Notes under the pieces: model-generated | The model's input: only the letters and a program-made list of their open reading frames with translations | Told to the model about the DNA's origin: nothing | The model's database searches: none | Translations under genes and position numbers: made by a program | From: Mycobacterium heidelbergense | Lineage (GTDB): Bacteria > Actinomycetota > Actinomycetes > Mycobacteriales > Mycobacteriaceae | DNA length: 64,000 bases | Reading direction: 5' to 3' | Assembly (NCBI RefSeq): GCF_010730745.1 | Contig: NZ_AP022615.1 | Coordinates: 4,464,001 to 4,528,000 of the forward strand | Shown here: positions 17,107 to 26,363 of the stretch, one piece after another | How the letters are laid out: every line of letters begins with the position of its first letter | Numbering within the stretch: the first letter of the stretch is position 1

Positions 17107-17643
17107 ATGAGCATCGAGAATCTCAAGGACGCGCTGCCCGAATACGCCAAGGACCTCAAGCTCAACCTGGGCTCGATCGCGCGCAGCACCGTGCTGAACC
17201 CCGAGCAGCTGTGGGGCACGCTGCTGGCCAGCGCCGCGGCGACGCGAAACCCGCAGGTGCTGGCCGAGATTGGCGCCGAAGCGGCCGACCATCTGTCGGG
17301 TGAGGCCTACCAGGCGGCGCTGGGAGCCGCGTCCATCATGGGCATGAACAACGTGTTCTACCGGGGCCGCGGCTTCCTCGAGGGCCGGTACGACGACCTG
17401 CGGCCGGGATTGCGGATGAACATCATCGGCAATCCCGGTGTGGACAAGGCGAATTTCGAGCTCTGGTGCTTCGCGGTGTCGTCGATCAACGGGTGCTCAC
17501 ACTGCATGGTGGCCCACGAGCACACGCTGCGTGAGGCCGGCGTGGGACGCGAGGGCATCCTCGAGGCGCTGAAGGCGGCGGCCATCGTTTCCGGTGTGGC
17601 ACAAGCGATCGTCGCCTCCCAGACGCCGGCCGCGGTCGGCTGA
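17107..17643 (+). CDS. ahpD: Alkyl hydroperoxide reductase AhpD
   Basis: A 178-residue thioredoxin-like reductant of AhpC that receives electrons from the lipoyl protein of pyruvate or oxoglutarate dehydrogenase. The catalytic residues Glu118, Cys130, His132, Cys133 and His137 are all in place (NGCSHCMVAHEH). The ATG at 17107 is preferred; a longer in-frame reading overlapping ahpC is not needed. It follows ahpC by 13 bp in one operon. Confidence 0.96.
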   Translation: MSIENLKDALPEYAKDLKLNLGSIARSTVLNPEQLWGTLLASAAATRNPQVLAEIGAEAADHLSGEAYQAALGAASIMGMNNVFYRGRGFLEGRYDDLRPGLRMNIIGNPGVDKANFELWCFAVSSINGCSHCMVAHEHTLREAGVGREGILEALKAAAIVSGVAQAIVASQTPAAVG

Positions 17644-17664
17644 TTTCGGCGTCGTGACTCGTTC

Positions 17665-18969
17665 ATGACCCCGGGCTGGGTGTCGCACGCGATCTGGTGG
17701 CAGGTCTATCCGCTGGGCTTCGTCGGGGCGTTTCCGGCGGCCCGGCCGCCGGATCCGGGCGAACACCGGTTGCGGCGGCTCGTCGACTGGTTCGACCACG
17801 CCATCGCTTTGGGGGCTTCGGGAGTCGCGCTGGGCCCCGTCTTCGCCTCGCGCACACACGGTTACGACACCACCGACCATTACCGCATCGATCCCCGGCT
17901 CGGCGACGACGCCGACTTCGACCACGTGGTGGCCGAGGCCCATCGCCGCGGGCTGCGGGTGCTGCTCGACGGCGTGTTCAATCACGTCGGCGTGGATTTC
18001 CCGCGCTACCGCGACGCGCCGCACGATGCCGCGTCGGCGCGCTGGTTCCGCGGGCGCCCGGGCGGCTTTCACACCTTCGAGCGCCACCCCGAGCTCATTG
18101 CCCTCAACCACGACAACCCCGAGGTCGCCGACTACTCCGTCGACGTCATGACGCACTGGTTGGGGCGAGGAGCGGACGGCTGGCGCCTGGACGCGGCCTA
18201 CGCCGTGCCGCAACGGTTTTGGGCGTCGACATTGCCGAGGGTGCGCGAGCGGTTTCCGGACGCCTGGTTCGTCGGCGAGCTGATCCACGGCGACTACGCC
18301 GCGGTGGTGGAGGCGGCGACGTTCGACTCGGCCACCCAATACGAGCTGTGGAAGGCGATCTGGAGCGGCCTCAACGACGGCAACTTCTTCGAGCTGGACT
18401 GGGCGCTGCGGCGGCACAACGGGTTTCTGGCCAGCTTCGCGCCGCTGACGTTCATCGGCAACCACGACGTCACCCGCGTCGCCAGCCGGCTCGAACGCCC
18501 CGAGCATCTGCCGCACGCGCTGGTGATCCTGCTGACCGTCGGCGGCGTGCCCAGCGTGTACGCCGGCGACGAGCTCGGGTTCCGCGGCGTCAAGGAGGAG
18601 CGGCGCGGCGGGGACGACGCGGTGCGTCCCGAGTTTGGCCCTCCCCCAGCGCCATTGGACGACTTCGGCGCCAAGGTGTGGAGGTTGCACCTGTACCTCG
18701 TCGGGTTCCGCCGCCGCCACCCCTGGCTGCACGCGGCGTCGACCACCGCGGTGCGGCTGGAAAACCGGCACTACGTCTACGAGACCCGCGCCGGCGACGA
18801 TGCGCTGCTGGTCGCGCTCAACATCGACGACGAGCCGCTGCGCCTGGTGCTGTCGGAGCTGGGCGCCGCGCGGGCACGGATGGTCGCCGGGTCGGCGGCC
18901 CCGCCGCAGGACATCGTGGACACGGCGGTCGTCGAGCCGCACGGCTGGCTGATCCTGAGCCCCGTCTAG
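17665..18969 (+). CDS. GH13 alpha-amylase family glycosidase
   Basis: A 434-residue (beta/alpha)8 glycoside hydrolase. The family-13 regions are visible: DGVFNHVG, GWRLDAAY with nucleophile Asp176, FVGELIHGDY with acid/base Glu205, and FIGNHDVTR with Asp268. It should act on alpha-glucosidic bonds, but the substrate (maltooligosaccharide, trehalose or other) is not decided. It starts 21 bp after ahpD, so it may be read through from the peroxide operon. Its stop overlaps that of the convergent DUF1810 gene by 4 bp. Confidence 0.9.
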   Translation: MTPGWVSHAIWWQVYPLGFVGAFPAARPPDPGEHRLRRLVDWFDHAIALGASGVALGPVFASRTHGYDTTDHYRIDPRLGDDADFDHVVAEAHRRGLRVLLDGVFNHVGVDFPRYRDAPHDAASARWFRGRPGGFHTFERHPELIALNHDNPEVADYSVDVMTHWLGRGADGWRLDAAYAVPQRFWASTLPRVRERFPDAWFVGELIHGDYAAVVEAATFDSATQYELWKAIWSGLNDGNFFELDWALRRHNGFLASFAPLTFIGNHDVTRVASRLERPEHLPHALVILLTVGGVPSVYAGDELGFRGVKEERRGGDDAVRPEFGPPPAPLDDFGAKVWRLHLYLVGFRRRHPWLHAASTTAVRLENRHYVYETRAGDDALLVALNIDDEPLRLVLSELGAARARMVAGSAAPPQDIVDTAVVEPHGWLILSPV

Positions 18970-19400
18970 CCCGTCAGGCGGGCCACGGTCAGCGGGTCTT
19001 CCCGGCCGTCGTAGTAGCGGTCGAGCAGGGCTGTGAAGTCCTCGTTGTCGTCGGCGGCGCGGGCGAACAGCGTCATCGACGAGCGCAGCTTGAGGTCGTC
19101 GGGCGAGCCGAAGATCTCGGCGGCCGAACGGCCTTGCACCCCGTTGACCAGCCGAGCGCACTCGCGCAATCGTGGCCCGAGCAGATCGTGGCGCAGATAC
19201 GCGCCGGCCTCGTAGAGGCCGGAAATCCCATAGCGGTCCGCCATCGGGCTGCTACCCAGGCCGCTTAGCTGCGGGAAGACGAACCACATCCAGTGACCGC
19301 GTTTGCGCCCGCCGCGCAGCTCCTCGACGACGCCGCGGTAGACCGGGGCCTGCGCCCGGACGAAACGGTTCAGGTCGAAGGGGTCGCTCGCCGACGGCAT
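18966..19400 (-). CDS. DUF1810 protein (Rv1873-like)
   Basis: A 144-residue protein of the DUF1810 family, distantly related to NADAR/YbiA N-glycosidase folds. It has the family signature DPFDLNRFVRAQ at the N-terminus, HWMWFVFPQLSGLG in the middle and ILGP-like helices after it. M. tuberculosis Rv1873 has the same length and has a solved structure, but no established role. ATG 19400 is chosen; ATG 19418 would touch the lldD2 start. Only 18 bp separate it from divergent lldD2, so both promoters must lie within neighbouring coding sequence. Confidence 0.88.
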   Translation of the reverse strand: MPSASDPFDLNRFVRAQAPVYRGVVEELRGGRKRGHWMWFVFPQLSGLGSSPMADRYGISGLYEAGAYLRHDLLGPRLRECARLVNGVQGRSAAEIFGSPDDLKLRSSMTLFARAADDNEDFTALLDRYYDGREDPLTVARLTG

Positions 19401-19418
19401 GTGACTACCGTTGCACAT

Positions 19419-20663
19419 ATGGCGGTCAACCGACGAGTGCCCAAGGCGCGCGACCTGGCGCCGCTGATCCGGTTCAAACGAACACAGTTCGATCGCACCC
19501 GGCGCCGCCTCGACGCCGCGCTGACCATCGAGGACCTGCGGCGCATCGCCAGGCGGCGCACCCCCAAGGCGGCGTTCGACTACACCGACGGCGCCGCCGA
19601 GGACGAGCTTTCCCTCGATCGCGCGCGACAAGCCTTCCGCGACATCGAGTTTCACCCGACGATCCTGCGCGACGTCACCAACGTCACCGCCGGATGGAAT
19701 GTCCTGGGACAGCCGGTGGCGTTGCCATTCGGCATCGCGCCCACCGGATTCACCCGGTTGATGCACACCGAGGGCGAGATCGCCGGCGCACGGGCGGCGG
19801 CCCGGGCCGGGATCCCGTTCTCGCTATCCACCCTCGGCACCACCGCGATCGAAGACCTGGTGGCCGCCGTTCCCCAGGGCCGCAAGTGGTTTCAGCTCTA
19901 CATGTGGCGCGACCGCGACCGCTCGATGGCGCTGGTCAAGCGCGCGGCCGACGCGGGATTCGACACCCTGCTGGCCACCGTCGACGTCCCGGTCGCGGGC
20001 GCGCGGTTGCGCGACGCCCGCAACGGGATGACGATCCCGCCGACGCTGACGCTGCGCACCGTGCTCGACGCGGTGCCGCACCCGAGGTGGTGGTTCGACC
20101 TGTTGACCACCGAACCGCTGGCGTTCGCGTCGCTGGACCGCTGGCCGGGCACCGTCGGCGAGTACCTGAGCACCATGTTCGACCCCAGCCTCACGTTCGA
20201 CGACCTGGAATGGATCAAGGCCCAATGGCCCGGCAAGCTCGTCGTCAAGGGCATCCAGACGCTCGACGATGCCCGCGCCGCCGTCGAGCGCGGCGTCGAC
20301 GGCATCGTGCTGTCCAATCACGGTGGGCGCCAACTGGACCGGGCCCCGGTGCCGTTTTATCTGTTGCCCGCGGTGGCGCGTGAGCTTGGCAAGGACACCG
20401 AGATCCTGCTGGATACCGGCATCATGTCGGGCGCCGATATCGTCGCGGCGATCGCGCTGGGCGCCCGCTGCACGCTGGTCGGGCGGGCCTACCTGTACGG
20501 GCTGATGGCCGGCGGCGAGGCGGGCGTGGCCCGCGCGATCGACATCCTGGGAAGCGGGGTGACCCGGACGATGCGGCTGCTGGGCGTGACCTGCCTCGAG
20601 GAGCTGTCGCCCAGGCATGTGACGCAACTGCGGCGGCTGGGTCCCGTTTCGCCGCGAGCGTAA
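19419..20663 (+). CDS. lldD2: L-lactate dehydrogenase (quinone) LldD2
   Basis: A 414-residue FMN-dependent alpha-hydroxy-acid dehydrogenase that oxidises L-lactate to pyruvate and passes electrons to the quinone pool. Motifs visible are FDYTDGAAEDE, PFGIAPTGFTRLMH, LVVKGIQTLDDA with the FMN-binding Lys, and SNHGGRQLD with the catalytic His and Arg. Length and sequence match Rv1872c, which supports growth on lactate. ATG 19419 is chosen over an upstream in-frame ATG inside the DUF1810 promoter. A double-palindrome element begins at its last codons. Confidence 0.93.
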   Translation: MAVNRRVPKARDLAPLIRFKRTQFDRTRRRLDAALTIEDLRRIARRRTPKAAFDYTDGAAEDELSLDRARQAFRDIEFHPTILRDVTNVTAGWNVLGQPVALPFGIAPTGFTRLMHTEGEIAGARAAARAGIPFSLSTLGTTAIEDLVAAVPQGRKWFQLYMWRDRDRSMALVKRAADAGFDTLLATVDVPVAGARLRDARNGMTIPPTLTLRTVLDAVPHPRWWFDLLTTEPLAFASLDRWPGTVGEYLSTMFDPSLTFDDLEWIKAQWPGKLVVKGIQTLDDARAAVERGVDGIVLSNHGGRQLDRAPVPFYLLPAVARELGKDTEILLDTGIMSGADIVAAIALGARCTLVGRAYLYGLMAGGEAGVARAIDILGSGVTRTMRLLGVTCLEELSPRHVTQLRRLGPVSPRA

Positions 20664-20709
20664 CGCCAGCGTGGCGCTGCGCGTCGAGCGTCACGCTGGC
20701 GTGACGCTC
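20656..20709. repeat. Double-palindrome element, copy A
   Basis: Two 24-bp palindromes spaced 30 bp start to start: 20656-20679 (imperfect, GAGCGTAACGC/GCGTGGCGCTG) and 20686-20709 (arms GAGCGTCACGC and GCGTGACGCTC around a 2-bp centre). The same layout recurs at 30136-30189. The element overlaps the last codons of lldD2. It could act as a transcription terminator or be a REP-like mobile palindrome. Confidence 0.85.
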
Positions 20710-20740
20710 GCGTGGCCCGGGAGCACACGGGACGGTCGCG

Positions 20741-20802
20741 CGGGCCGGGAGTACGCGGGCCGGGGACAAACCGGGCCGGGAGCACGCGGGCCGGGAACAA
20801 AC
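20741..20802. repeat. Two tandem 31-bp repeats upstream of lon
   Basis: Units at 20741-20771 and 20772-20802 begin CGGGCCGGGAG and end ACAAAC, differing at only two positions. A third, degraded unit may precede them near 20714 (GGCCCGGGAGCACACGGG). They occupy the leader between the lldD2 palindromes and the lon ribosome-binding site, so they could carry lon regulation or form mRNA structure. Confidence 0.85.
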
Positions 20803-20850
20803 CGGCGCCCGGCCGGGTTAAGCGCAGCAGACTCAACTTTTGGAGGATTG

Positions 20851-23172
<2,322 letters not shown>

Positions 23173-23175
23173 CCC

Positions 23176-23322
23176 TTGCGCCGGGCGTTTAATAGAGCCG
23201 CGGGTCTGAAACGGGAAATCGTTCACCGCGTGCAGCGGCTGCGCAGCCTGCCCCGGCTCAACGGTGTGGGGGTGCGGACGATGGGCACCCACCTGCTGAC
23301 GATCCGCGTCGACCTGGACTGA
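23176..23322 (+). CDS. Possible 48-residue ORF directly after lon
   Basis: Starting at TTG 23176 and ending TGA 23320-23322, this frame is the same as that of lon, one codon after its stop. The predicted peptide is basic and ends with MGTHLLTIRVDLD, which looks protein-like. It could be a small gene, a remnant of a degraded gene, or a readthrough extension. No family is recognised and no ribosome-binding site is evident. Confidence 0.3.
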   Translation: MRRAFNRAAGLKREIVHRVQRLRSLPRLNGVGVRTMGTHLLTIRVDLD

Positions 23323-23332
23323 TGGGGGACTG

Positions 23333-23665
23333 ATGGCCTACGACGAGGACCTGGTCAACCGGATCCGCGAACTCCTGTGCTCCGAGAAGGGCGTCGAGGA
23401 AAAGCGCATGTTCGGCGGCCTCGCCTTCCTGGTCAACGGCAACATGTCCGTGGCCGCCAGCGGCCAGGGCGGCCTGCTGGTGCGGATACCGCCGGGCGAC
23501 GCCCACACGCTGCTGCGGCGTGCCCACGTCGACCCGATGGTGATGGCCGGCCGGGAAGCCCGCGGCTGGTTGCGCGTTGAGCCCGATGGCCTGCGCACCA
23601 AACGCCAGCTCCAGGATTGGGTCACGCGGGGAACGGGCTACGCGCGCACGCTGCCGCCCAAATGA
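23333..23665 (+). CDS. TfoX N-terminal-domain protein
   Basis: A 110-residue protein matching the TfoX/Sxy N-terminal domain, with KRMFGGLAFLVNGNM near residue 25 and GLLVRIPPGD later. In gamma-proteobacteria this domain belongs to a competence regulator; stand-alone actinobacterial copies have unknown function. ATG 23333 is preceded by GGGGGAC. It lies between lon and an endonuclease III-like gene. Confidence 0.8.
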   Translation: MAYDEDLVNRIRELLCSEKGVEEKRMFGGLAFLVNGNMSVAASGQGGLLVRIPPGDAHTLLRRAHVDPMVMAGREARGWLRVEPDGLRTKRQLQDWVTRGTGYARTLPPK

Positions 23666-23708
23666 CCGGCGCGGTTTGCCAGTGCGCCACACGGGTACGC
23701 GGTGCGGT

Positions 23709-24344
23709 ATGGACAAGCCGAAGCAAGCGGCGCGACGGCTGCTCGAGGTCGCCGGCACGACCTACGCGGCCGAGGCCGGCATCAAGATCGACGACAAGCC
23801 GATGCCGCTGTTTCAGCTTCTGGTCCTGTGCATGCTCGCCAGCAAGCCGATCGATGCGGCCATCGCCATGGCCGCCGCGCGCGAACTGTTCAAGGCGGGC
23901 CTGCGCACGCCGAAGGCCGTGCTGGCATCGGACCGGCAGACCATGATCGACGCGTTCGGCCGCGCGCACTACGTGCGTTACGACGAGAGCTCCGCCACCC
24001 GCCTCACCGACATGGCCGAGCGGATGCGCGACGACTACTCCGGTGACTTGCGCGAAATCGCCGGGCGGAGTCGGCACGACGTCGCCGCCGCGAAGCGGAT
24101 ACTCAAGGAGTTCAAGGGAATTGGCGACACCGGCGCGGACATCTTCCTGCGTGAGGTGCAAGACGTCTGGCCCTGGGTGCGGCCGCACTTCGACGGCCGC
24201 GCCACCGCGGCGGCAAAGCAATTGGGCCTGCCGTCTCAACCGGAAAAGCTGGGCGCCCTCGCGCCGCGCGCCAATGCCCGGCTGGCGGCCGCGCTCGTCC
24301 GGGCCTCCCTGGACGGCGACGTGCGCCGGCAGGTGACCGGCTGA
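23709..24344 (+). CDS. HhH-GPD / endonuclease III-like protein
   Basis: A 211-residue helix-hairpin-helix protein. The hairpin LKEFKGIGDTGADIFLREVQ carries the G-x-G-x-x-[TG] and downstream Asp pattern of DNA glycosylases. The iron-sulfur cysteines of endonuclease III are absent and the catalytic lysine is not clear, so lesion specificity and even glycosylase activity are uncertain. ATG 23709 is chosen; an in-frame GTG at 23577 lies within the TfoX gene. Its TGA overlaps the apparent start of the DUF72 gene. Confidence 0.75.
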   Translation: MDKPKQAARRLLEVAGTTYAAEAGIKIDDKPMPLFQLLVLCMLASKPIDAAIAMAAARELFKAGLRTPKAVLASDRQTMIDAFGRAHYVRYDESSATRLTDMAERMRDDYSGDLREIAGRSRHDVAAAKRILKEFKGIGDTGADIFLREVQDVWPWVRPHFDGRATAAAKQLGLPSQPEKLGALAPRANARLAAALVRASLDGDVRRQVTG

Positions 24345-25066
24345 CCACGCGGATCGGCACATCCGGATGGTCGTATGACCATTGGGCGGGTGTGCTGTAC
24401 CCGCCCGGCCTGTCCCCCGCGCGCCGATTGGCCCGCTACGCCGAGGTTTTCGACACCGTCGAGCTGAACGCGAGTTTTTATCGGTGGCCGAAGGATTCGA
24501 CGTTCGCCGGATGGCGCGACCAGCTACCGAGCGGTTTCACGATGTCGGTCAAGGCGCACCGGGGATTGACCCACTACCGGCGGCTGTCCTCACCCGAGCC
24601 CTGGATCGAGCGGTTCGAACGCTGTTGGCAGCTGCTGGGCGACCGCCACGGGGTGCTGCTGGTCCAGCTGCACCCCGAACAACGACGCGATGACGCCCGC
24701 CTGGATGCCTTCCTGCAAAGCGTGCCGCAGTCGATCCGGGTGGCCGTCGAGCTGCGGCATCCCTCCTGGAACGACGAGGCCGTCTACCGGCTGCTGGAAC
24801 GCCGCCGCGCCGCGTACGTAGTGATGAGCGGCCCCGGGCTGGCCTGTGTCCCGCGGGCCACCACCGACCTGGTGTATGTCCGCATGCACGGCCCGGACCG
24901 GGACGCGATCTATGCCGGCTGCTACTCGGACGACGAGCTGCGGAGCTGGGCCGGCCGGATCGTCGAATGGGACGCCGACGGCAGGGACGTGTGGGCGTAT
25001 TTCAACAACGACCTGGGCGGCCACGCCGTCCGCAACGCGCTGAGGCTGCGGGAACTGGTGAGCTGA
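24341..25066 (+). CDS. DUF72 (YecE-like) protein, apparently starting at CTG
   Basis: A protein of about 241 residues with the DUF72 TIM-barrel signature IGTSGWSYDHW at its very N-terminus, then YPPGL, VELNASFYRWP and YVRMHGP. No ATG, GTG or TTG precedes that motif in frame; the only candidate is CTG at 24341, overlapping the upstream TGA as CTGA. The next standard start, GTG 24392, would remove the conserved motif. The family has no firm function, although some members are linked to DNA or metal chemistry. Confidence 0.75.
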   Translation: MTTRIGTSGWSYDHWAGVLYPPGLSPARRLARYAEVFDTVELNASFYRWPKDSTFAGWRDQLPSGFTMSVKAHRGLTHYRRLSSPEPWIERFERCWQLLGDRHGVLLVQLHPEQRRDDARLDAFLQSVPQSIRVAVELRHPSWNDEAVYRLLERRRAAYVVMSGPGLACVPRATTDLVYVRMHGPDRDAIYAGCYSDDELRSWAGRIVEWDADGRDVWAYFNNDLGGHAVRNALRLRELVS

Positions 25067-25114
25067 GACGGCCCGAGTAGGCTGGAATTTCCGAGGGAAA
25101 ACGGAGCGATAATC

Positions 25115-26347
25115 ATGGCCAGCTCGACCACATTCGTCATCGTCGGCGGCGGACTCGCCGGCGCCAAAGCGGTAGAAGCCTTACGCGACAACGACTTCGA
25201 CGGCCAGATCATTCTGTTCGCCGACGAGAAACACCTGCCCTACGAGCGACCCCCGCTGTCCAAGGAGTACCTGGCCGGCAAGAAGTCGCTGGCCGACTTC
25301 ACCGTGCAGGATTCCGGCTGGTACCGCGACCACGACGTCGACCTGAGGCTCGGCTCGCGGGTGTCGTCCCTGGATCCCAACGCGCACACCGTCGGGCTTC
25401 CGGACGACACGACGGTGGCCTACGACAGGCTGCTGCTGGCGACGGGGTCCGCGTCGCGGCGTCCACCCCTACCCGGCTCCGACGCCGACGGGGTCCATTA
25501 CCTGCGCACCTACGACGACGCCGTGGAACTCAATTCCGTTCTGACCGAGGGGTCTTCGCTCGCGGTGGTGGGCGCCGGCTGGATCGGCCTGGAGGTGGCC
25601 GCCGGTGCCCGTCAGCGCGGCGTCAACGTCACCGTCGTCGAGACCGCCAAGCAACCACTGCTGGCCGCGCTCGGAGAAACGGTCGGCGAGGTGTTCGCCG
25701 ACCTCCATCGCGAACACGGGGTGGACCTGCGGCTAGAGGCGCAGGTGGAGGAGATCACGACGACGGACGGCCGCGCCACCGGACTGAAAATGCGCGACGG
25801 GTCGACGGTTGCCGCCGACGCGGTGCTGGTGGCCGTCGGCGCCCGGCCGAACATCGAACTCGCCGAACGGGCCGGCCTGGCCACGGGTGACGGCGGGGTG
25901 CTGGTGGATGCGTCGCTGCGGACCAGCGATCCCGACGTCTACGCGGTCGGCGATATCGCCGCCGCCGAACACCCCCTGTTCGGAACCCGCATCCGCACCG
26001 AGCACTGGGCCAATGCGCTCAAGCAGCCCGCGGTGGCGGCGGCCGGAATGCTCGGCGCGCCAGGCGAATACGCCGAGCTTCCCTACTTCTTCACCGATCA
26101 GTACGACCTCGGAATGGAGTACGTCGGCCACGCGCCCGCCTTCGAGCGAGTGGTGTTCCGCGGCGACGTCTCCGGCCGCGAATTCGTCGCGTTCTGGCTC
26201 GACGGCCACGACCGGGTGCTGGCCGGGATGAACGTCAACGTCTGGGATGTGCTCGATGACGTCAAAGCCCTGATCCGGTCGAAGGCTCCCGTCGACGTCG
26301 ACGCGCTGACCGATCCGCGGGCGCCGCTGGCCGACCTGCCGGGGTGA
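25115..26347 (+). CDS. NAD(P)/FAD-dependent ferredoxin-reductase-type oxidoreductase (Rv1869c-like)
   Basis: A 410-residue flavoprotein. The FAD-binding G-x-G-x-x-A (VGGGLAGAKA) is at the N-terminus, the NAD(P) motif VGAGWIGLE near residue 150, and the FAD tail DVYAVGDIAA near 275. The C-terminal domain resembles the rubredoxin/ferredoxin reductases that feed P450s or dioxygenases. It matches Rv1869c. It is a candidate electron donor for the P450s in this window, but no ferredoxin gene is adjacent. Confidence 0.88.
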   Translation: MASSTTFVIVGGGLAGAKAVEALRDNDFDGQIILFADEKHLPYERPPLSKEYLAGKKSLADFTVQDSGWYRDHDVDLRLGSRVSSLDPNAHTVGLPDDTTVAYDRLLLATGSASRRPPLPGSDADGVHYLRTYDDAVELNSVLTEGSSLAVVGAGWIGLEVAAGARQRGVNVTVVETAKQPLLAALGETVGEVFADLHREHGVDLRLEAQVEEITTTDGRATGLKMRDGSTVAADAVLVAVGARPNIELAERAGLATGDGGVLVDASLRTSDPDVYAVGDIAAAEHPLFGTRIRTEHWANALKQPAVAAAGMLGAPGEYAELPYFFTDQYDLGMEYVGHAPAFERVVFRGDVSGREFVAFWLDGHDRVLAGMNVNVWDVLDDVKALIRSKAPVDVDALTDPRAPLADLPG

Positions 26348-26363
26348 CGCCGCGTGCGGTCGG

